Shown here piece after piece: positions 58,783-64,000 of a DNA stretch of 64,000 nt. The DNA is taken from contig JAXLXF010000015.1 in NCBI GenBank assembly GCA_046328125.1, positions 1-64,000 on the forward strand. Reading direction: 5' to 3'. A model generated the notes under the pieces. That model ran no database searches. It had not been told where the DNA came from and worked only from the letters and a program-made list of their open reading frames with translations. The DNA comes from JADZEM01 sp046328125 (GTDB taxonomy: Bacteria > Chloroflexota > UBA6077 > JACCZL01). Made by a program: the position numbers and the translations under genes. Numbering within the stretch: the stretch's first letter is position 1; every line of letters starts with the position of its first letter.

Positions 58783-61629
58783 TCAGTAGCGAATGCGCGC
58801 ATTGCGAATCTGAATCTCCGGTGGCTGCTGCCCGGGCACGGGGCGAACGTCCAGACCCTCGACCGAGACAATCGGTACGTTCGGCATCGACGGGTCTTTC
58901 TCGACGTGGCAGTCGCGCAGGTTGAGCCAGGCGCGCTGCTCCGCCCGTCCGACCCGCAGGACGATCGGGATGCGCTGCATGGCGCCCTGCGCCAGCAACG
59001 ACGACTGCCCCTGCATCGCCAGCCCCGGGTCGGGCCGGTCGTACCCTGGCGTGTGGGTGTATTGGCCCCCATCGCCCGGATACGACTGACCGAACTGTGG
59101 CCCGACGTTGAGCACCCGCCCACAACGGCCGCAGAAGCGTGCGCCCTCGGGCAAGACGGCGCCGCACTGGCCGCAGAATCGAGCGGGGCGGCGGTGCATC
59201 TGGCCGTCTGGCCCGAACTGCCCCATCTCCTCTTCTTCGTCGCCGCCCTCACGGATGTGCGGGATCCAGTCGAGCGCGGCCGGCATCCACCAGTTCAGAT
59301 GGCCCATCAGCTTCATCGAGACGGGCACCAGGATGACGCGGATGATGGTCGAGTCGAGCAGCACCGCCATCGAGAGGCCCGCGCCCAGCTCCTTGACGAC
59401 GAGCACCTGACCCATCGCGAACGCGGCGAACACCACGATCATGATCAGGCCGGCCGCGGTGATGATGCCAGCCGTCCGCTCCAGGCCCTCCGCAACACTG
59501 TGCTCGTTGATCTCGTTCAGCCGGTGGACGTAGGCCGCGTCGTGCCGGCCGCCGTACTGCATGTCGAGCTTGTGTTTCTCGCGTTCGTAGATCTCCTTGA
59601 CACGGCTGAGGAGGAACACCTCGTAGTCAGTCGAGAGCCCGAACAGGATCGAGAACAGGATGACCGGCGGGAACATCGTCAGCCGGCCCAGGTGCTCGAA
59701 GCCGAGGATCTTGTCCAGGATGCCCCACTCGAACACCATCACCAGGAAGCCGTAGCTCGCGGTGATGCCGATCAGGTTCATCAGGATCGCCTTGAGCGGC
59801 AGGATCAGCGAGTGGAAGAACAGCAAGAGCACGAAATAGGTGACCAGCAGGACCAGGCCGACGAGCTTCGGGAACTGGTTGAACAGCTCGTCCCGATAGT
59901 CCAGAGTGAGCGCCGTCTGGCCGGCGACAAGGATCTCGGTGCCCTTCAGCTCTTTCGTGTCCGGCCCGAACTTCGTCCGAATGTCGGTGACCAGGCCGGT
60001 CGTCTCGGGCGCGACCTCGGCTTCCTTCGCGATGATCGAAATGTGGAAGACGTCGCGGTTCCCGTCCACGTTGATGAACTGGGACACGAGGGCCTTCTGG
60101 CGTTGTGCGTTCGGCGTGCCGGTGCCCATCAGCGCGTCGAGCGGCACCTGCTTGAACTGCTCCAGCGTCATACCCGGCTGGAGGTTCGAGATGGACTCGA
60201 CGCGAGCCACGCGATCCTTTTCGTTCGCGATGGTCTCGGTGAGCTTGAAAATGCCTTCGCGGAAGGCCGGATCGTTGACGCCGTCCTTCTTATTCGTCTT
60301 GACGATGACGTCGATCGGCGCCACTTCGCCGATCGGGAATGATTTGGTCAGCAGCTCGAAGCCCTTGCGGGAATCAGCTTCCTCGCCGACGCCCTGCGCG
60401 CCGCCAGCGCCGATGGCGTTCATGTCGCGAAACGGCCACGACATCGCAAGCAGCAAGGCCAGCGCCAGGAACAGGAAGAGCCAGGGGTACCTCATCACCA
60501 GCAGGCTCCAGGCATGCCATCGCCCGGTCCCCACCTGAGGGCGCCCTCCGGCCTGTCGTCCTGGGATCAGGTTGCCCGAGTTGACGCCACGCCCGAACAT
60601 GCACATGAGCGCCGGCAACAACGTCACCGCGCCAAGCACCGCCAGGCCGGCTACGATCAGCATCCCGAGCGCAATGGAGCGGACCAGCACCAGGGGGTAG
60701 AGCAGCATGACCGAGAGCCCGAGCATCACCGTCAGGCCGGAGAACACGATCGACTTGCCGGCAGTCTGCACCGTGCGGACGGTCGCACGGTGGGCGTCCA
60801 TGCCGCGCGCCAGCTCCTCGCGAAACCGGCTGACCATCAGCAGCGAGAAGTCGATGCCGAGCCCCAGGCCGATCATCGACGCGGTGTTCATCGCGAAGAT
60901 CGAGGTCTCCATCTTGTAGGTGACCAGATAGAGAGCGCCGAGCGCGGTGACGACCGCTGCCGCGCCAAGTATGACCGGCAGGCCGGCCGCCACGATGGTG
61001 CCGAACACGATCAGGAGCAGAAAGACCGTGAGCGGCAAGCTGTACTTCTCGGCCTTTTCGAGATCCTCGGCGCTTCCGGCGGTGATGTCCTGCGAGACCG
61101 CCGGGAAGCCCATGATGTGCGCCTCGTCGAGGTCCGGCGAGAAATCCTTCTGGAGCGCTTCCCGAATGGTCGGGATCTGCTTCTTGACCTCTTCCTCATC
61201 GCCGACCAGATCGATCACGGCATACGTCGTGTGATCGTCCTCGCTCTTCAGACGCGCGAGGCCGGTGGTGTAGAAGGATCGAATCGTCGAATCTGGCGCC
61301 GCGTCCTTGATGTTCTGGAGCGCCTTCTCGACGCCGGCCTTGAACTGCGGATCGGTCGAGACCTTGAATCGCTCGCTCCTGAAGACTGCCGCTGCCGTCT
61401 TCGTCGGGACGCGGCCAAACTCACTCGAGAGCACGTCGCCGCCACGGTCCGACTCGCTGTCCTTGACCACGATGCCGCCGCTGATCAACCGGCTCTTAAC
61501 GTGGATCGCGCCGTATGCCGACACCGCGACGAAGGCGATCCAGAGCGCCAGCACCAGCCAGCGGAAGCGGGCGACCACATCGCCCAGCGTCGGAAAGAAC
61601 CCCTGCGGCGCGTGCTGAGCTGGTGTCAC
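58783..61629 (-). CDS. MMPL/RND-family transporter with C-terminal zinc ribbon
   Basis: 948 aa. Two RND halves, each with a large extracytoplasmic loop and six membrane helices: first TM at RFRWLVLALWIAFVAVSAYG; the conserved IGLGLGIDFSLLMVSRFREELARG (first half) and FGLSTDYEVFLLSRVKEIYERE (second half) hold the proton-relay Asp residues, as in MmpL. After the last TM, about residues 800-948 contain a zinc ribbon (RFCGQCGAVLPEGARFCGRCG) and a beta-rich tail, not part of usual MMPL proteins. Likely exports lipids or hydrophobic molecules. 19 bases separate the cyclase stop from its start. Confidence 0.88.
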   Translation of the reverse strand: MTPAQHAPQGFFPTLGDVVARFRWLVLALWIAFVAVSAYGAIHVKSRLISGGIVVKDSESDRGGDVLSSEFGRVPTKTAAAVFRSERFKVSTDPQFKAGVEKALQNIKDAAPDSTIRSFYTTGLARLKSEDDHTTYAVIDLVGDEEEVKKQIPTIREALQKDFSPDLDEAHIMGFPAVSQDITAGSAEDLEKAEKYSLPLTVFLLLIVFGTIVAAGLPVILGAAAVVTALGALYLVTYKMETSIFAMNTASMIGLGLGIDFSLLMVSRFREELARGMDAHRATVRTVQTAGKSIVFSGLTVMLGLSVMLLYPLVLVRSIALGMLIVAGLAVLGAVTLLPALMCMFGRGVNSGNLIPGRQAGGRPQVGTGRWHAWSLLVMRYPWLFLFLALALLLAMSWPFRDMNAIGAGGAQGVGEEADSRKGFELLTKSFPIGEVAPIDVIVKTNKKDGVNDPAFREGIFKLTETIANEKDRVARVESISNLQPGMTLEQFKQVPLDALMGTGTPNAQRQKALVSQFINVDGNRDVFHISIIAKEAEVAPETTGLVTDIRTKFGPDTKELKGTEILVAGQTALTLDYRDELFNQFPKLVGLVLLVTYFVLLLFFHSLILPLKAILMNLIGITASYGFLVMVFEWGILDKILGFEHLGRLTMFPPVILFSILFGLSTDYEVFLLSRVKEIYEREKHKLDMQYGGRHDAAYVHRLNEINEHSVAEGLERTAGIITAAGLIMIVVFAAFAMGQVLVVKELGAGLSMAVLLDSTIIRVILVPVSMKLMGHLNWWMPAALDWIPHIREGGDEEEEMGQFGPDGQMHRRPARFCGQCGAVLPEGARFCGRCGRVLNVGPQFGQSYPGDGGQYTHTPGYDRPDPGLAMQGQSSLLAQGAMQRIPIVLRVGRAEQRAWLNLRDCHVEKDPSMPNVPIVSVEGLDVRPVPGQQPPEIQIRNARIRY

Positions 61630-61648
61630 TATGCTGCCCCGATCTGGA

Positions 61649-64000
61649 TCATGGTCTGACGGCCGTCACTTTATACATGGTGACTGGGGCGCTCCGTCCC
61701 TTGAAGTAGAACGACCCCAGCTCTTCGGTCTCGACGTGCCCGGCGACGAGCCGAAACGTGTCGTCGGTAATCAATACTTCGTTGGCGCGCGCCTCACTCT
61801 GGAGCCGCGACGCCACGTTCACCACGTCGCCGATCACCGTGTAGCTCTTGAGCTGCGGTGCGCCGATGGTGCCCACCACACCGGCGCCGGTGTTGATGCC
61901 GATGCCGAAGCTGGCGCGCTGACCCTGGTGTGGTGGCGACTCGGCGAATCGGCGCTGCATTGCGAGAGCCGCGCGGACAGCCTGGAGGGCGTGATTCTCG
62001 ATCGGGACCGGCGCCCCGAAGAGTGCCATGATCGCGTCGCCGATGAACTTGTCCACCGTGCCTCGGTGCTCGAAGACGATCTCGGTGGCGGCCCCGAGGT
62101 AGGCGTTCAACACCTCCACCACCTGCTCCGGCTCCATCCGCTCGGAGAGGCCGGTAAAGCCGCGAATGTCGGCGAACATGATCGTCAGGTCGCGGCGGTC
62201 GCCGCCGATGCCGGTGCTCCGCGGTCCCTGCCGCACGAGCTCCTGGAAGATCGCGGGCGGCATGTAGTTCTCGAAGATGCGCTTGATCTGGTCGCGGTCG
62301 GCGGTGGCGCGGCGGCGATCGCGTTCGAGGAGCTCGCGCTCGGTGTGGTCTTCCAGCACCAGCACCCAGCCGATCGTCTGGCCGGCATCGTCGAAGATCG
62401 GCGAGAGCCGGTGCCCGAAATGGACGTATCCGCGTCCTGGCAGGATGCCTGCCATCTCGAAGCCCTGGATCGTGGCGCCCGGCTCGGCGCCCCCGCCGTC
62501 GAACGGAGCGCCGAGCGCCTGCATGAAGCGGGTCGGCAGGACGTCCGCGAGGCGGCGGTGCTCGATCTGATTCTGCGACACCGCCAGCATCTCGGCCGCC
62601 GCGCGGTTGCAGCTGGTGATGACGCCCTGGGGATCGACCGAGATGATGCCGCTGCTGACGCTCCGTAGCAGCCGGTCCTGCGAGGTCTTCATCGCGGTGA
62701 TCTCGCGGACCTGGGCCGCGAGCCGTTCGTGGAGACGCGCGTTCTCGATGGCCGCTGCCGCGATGTTCGCAAACGCCGTCACGAGGTCGCGATCCGCCTC
62801 GCCGAACAGCGAGGCGCCGAGGCTGTTGTCCACGTACACGACGCCGATCGACTGGCCGCGCACGATCAGCGGCGCGCAGATCACCGACCGCAGCGCATGC
62901 CCGACCACGCTGGAGAACTGGTTGAAGCGCGGGTCAGACGACGCGTCGCCGATCAGGATCGGCTTGCCCTCGTGGAAGACGCTGGTGACGATGTTGACGC
63001 TGACACCGGAGTCGTCCGCGGCGCCGTTCGCGTCCACGTTGCGCCCGATCTCGAACTTCAGCTCGCCGGTTTCGGGGTCGCGCAGCATGATGCAGGCGCG
63101 CTCGGCCCGCGTGATCTCGATCAGGCTCTCCAGGACCGAGCTGAGGGTCGCGTCCAGCTCCAGGCTGGCCGTAATCCGCTGACCGATCTCCTGAAGCGCG
63201 GCCAGCCGCCCGGCGCTGAGATCGCGCAGGGACGGGCGCGGGACGTCGGCCTTTGGCGCCTCGCGGACCGCGACCAGCTCCACGATCCCGACCGTGACGT
63301 TGTCCGACCCACCCCGCTGGTTTGCCAGGTCTACAAGACTCTTCGTCGCGACAGCTGGCTCGCCGGCCGAAGCAATCGACAGAATCTCGTCGTCCAGCAC
63401 GTGGCGGGTCAGGCCGTCGGTGCAGAGGATCAGCCGGTCGCCGGCCCGGACCGGCTCCTGGTAGGTGTAGCTCTCGGCGCGGATGTCGGCGACCTGGCCG
63501 AGGTAATGGGTCAGCTTGCGCGAGTCGGGGTGGTTGCGTGCCTCCTCGGGGCGCATCCGTCCGGCACGGACGTGCTCGGCGGCGCGGGTGTGGTCGCGCG
63601 TGATCTGTCGAATCGTGCCGCCACGCAGCAGGTACGCCCGGCTGTCGCCGATAGACACGACCCAGACCATCTCGCCCTGGAGGACGGCCGCCACGATGGT
63701 GGCCGGGTGTGGCAGGCCGCCGCGCGAGGAGTCACCGGCCCGCTCCACCAGGATGCGGTTTGCCGTCACCACGGCAGCCTGGAGCCGTCGGCCGGGGTCT
63801 GGGTCAGCGGCGCCCCAGCCCGCGCTCAGCACGGCATCTACCGCCAGGTTCGCGGCGAGCCGCCCGGTGCCGTACGTGCTCGCGCCGTCCGCGACGACCC
63901 AGACGGACGGCGCGTCCACCGGGTCTCCGCGCATCTCGGCCGTCAGCCAGGAACACCAGTCCTCGTTCTCAGGACGAGTCCGGCCCACATCGGTCTGAAA
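61649..64000 (-). CDS. PP2C phosphatase - GAF - PAS - class III cyclase fusion (start beyond window)
   Basis: At least 783 residues visible; the first few codons lie beyond the right edge (the visible edge reads TDVGRTRPENED, the normal PP2C start). Order: PP2C Ser/Thr phosphatase (VVADGAS, VSIGDSRAYLL, LCTDGLTRHV, RGGSDNVTV), GAF (SLELDATLSSVLESL, ERACIMLRD, GVVYVDNS), PAS (GIISVDPQGVITSCNRAAAEML), and a nucleotide cyclase (FADIRGFTGLSERM, DKFIGDAIMALFGAP, YTVIGDVVNVASRLQ), where the metal Asp residues and the Lys and Asp positions that favour ATP are kept. One polypeptide could both dephosphorylate proteins and make cAMP. Confidence 0.93.
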   Translation of the reverse strand, partial: FQTDVGRTRPENEDWCSWLTAEMRGDPVDAPSVWVVADGASTYGTGRLAANLAVDAVLSAGWGAADPDPGRRLQAAVVTANRILVERAGDSSRGGLPHPATIVAAVLQGEMVWVVSIGDSRAYLLRGGTIRQITRDHTRAAEHVRAGRMRPEEARNHPDSRKLTHYLGQVADIRAESYTYQEPVRAGDRLILCTDGLTRHVLDDEILSIASAGEPAVATKSLVDLANQRGGSDNVTVGIVELVAVREAPKADVPRPSLRDLSAGRLAALQEIGQRITASLELDATLSSVLESLIEITRAERACIMLRDPETGELKFEIGRNVDANGAADDSGVSVNIVTSVFHEGKPILIGDASSDPRFNQFSSVVGHALRSVICAPLIVRGQSIGVVYVDNSLGASLFGEADRDLVTAFANIAAAAIENARLHERLAAQVREITAMKTSQDRLLRSVSSGIISVDPQGVITSCNRAAAEMLAVSQNQIEHRRLADVLPTRFMQALGAPFDGGGAEPGATIQGFEMAGILPGRGYVHFGHRLSPIFDDAGQTIGWVLVLEDHTERELLERDRRRATADRDQIKRIFENYMPPAIFQELVRQGPRSTGIGGDRRDLTIMFADIRGFTGLSERMEPEQVVEVLNAYLGAATEIVFEHRGTVDKFIGDAIMALFGAPVPIENHALQAVRAALAMQRRFAESPPHQGQRASFGIGINTGAGVVGTIGAPQLKSYTVIGDVVNVASRLQSEARANEVLITDDTFRLVAGHVETEELGSFYFKGRSAPVTMYKVTAVRP

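Noticed and set aside
58729..60342. 537-aa plus-strand open frame
   Set aside because: Antisense to the MMPL transporter, no domain features.

Overview
This 64 kb window is a dense, high-GC bacterial chromosome segment with genes on both strands and no rRNA, tRNA, CRISPR array, prophage or intact transposase that I can see. The gene content suggests Chloroflexota: Tat-type lipoprotein substrate-binding proteins with Ala/Lys/Pro/Glu linkers, a PAC2 protein, paired HpcH/HpaI aldolases, several FHA and zinc-ribbon proteins, and groES-groEL under CIRCE. That placement is an inference from style and gene content, not from a marker gene.

Layout. 1-12 kb: a GH31-family gene (cut by the left edge and lacking its catalytic barrel section), an HpcH/HpaI aldolase, an atypical SDR, two M20 amidohydrolases, PAC2, an OmpR-type two-component pair, YqgE/AlgH and a second aldolase. 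12-20 kb: a DUF4241 protein, a NadD-like nucleotidyltransferase, and a surface-glycan block (Wzm/Wzt-like ABC exporter, PhyH-type dioxygenase, two methyltransferases). 20-29.4 kb: a serine hydrolase, then about 4.9 kb (roughly 23.7-28.55 kb) in which every gene on both strands is broken by small indels: a secreted repeat protein, a DUF1697 gene, groES, groEL, a toxin-antitoxin pair and the start of an ornithine-cyclodeaminase-like gene. This is best read as a local sequence-quality problem. The two CIRCE operators and the sigma-A promoter ahead of groES are nevertheless clear. 29.5-41 kb: an ArsR/SRPBCC/DHFR-like operon with a sharp leaderless promoter, a polysaccharide deacetylase, a carbohydrate ABC importer, an enolase-superfamily enzyme, a family-5 solute-binding protein, and a GT87-like membrane gene interrupted by a small palindromic element.

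41-46.7 kb holds the most interesting unit: one tight minus-strand operon, DUF4956 membrane protein > TMPK-like kinase > TMPK-like::HD fusion with degenerate catalytic motifs > 65-aa CxxC protein > CYTH phosphohydrolase-like protein > CorA-like Mg transporter. It looks like a nucleotide/polyphosphate/Mg2+ system I cannot match to a described pathway. 47-64 kb: a membrane spermidine-synthase-like protein, a tartrate/isopropylmalate-type dehydrogenase, and a signalling block (zinc-ribbon and FHA proteins, a cNMP-binding patatin phospholipase, FabF, an MMPL transporter with a zinc-ribbon tail, and a PP2C-GAF-PAS-cyclase cut by the right edge). That block could couple cyclic-nucleotide and phospho-Ser/Thr signalling to lipid and envelope functions.

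Intergenic DNA is studded with near-perfect hairpins of 47-100 bp from at least five unrelated families. One 65-bp family occurs twice (20.4 and 47.0 kb), and one element has landed inside a gene (40.2 kb).
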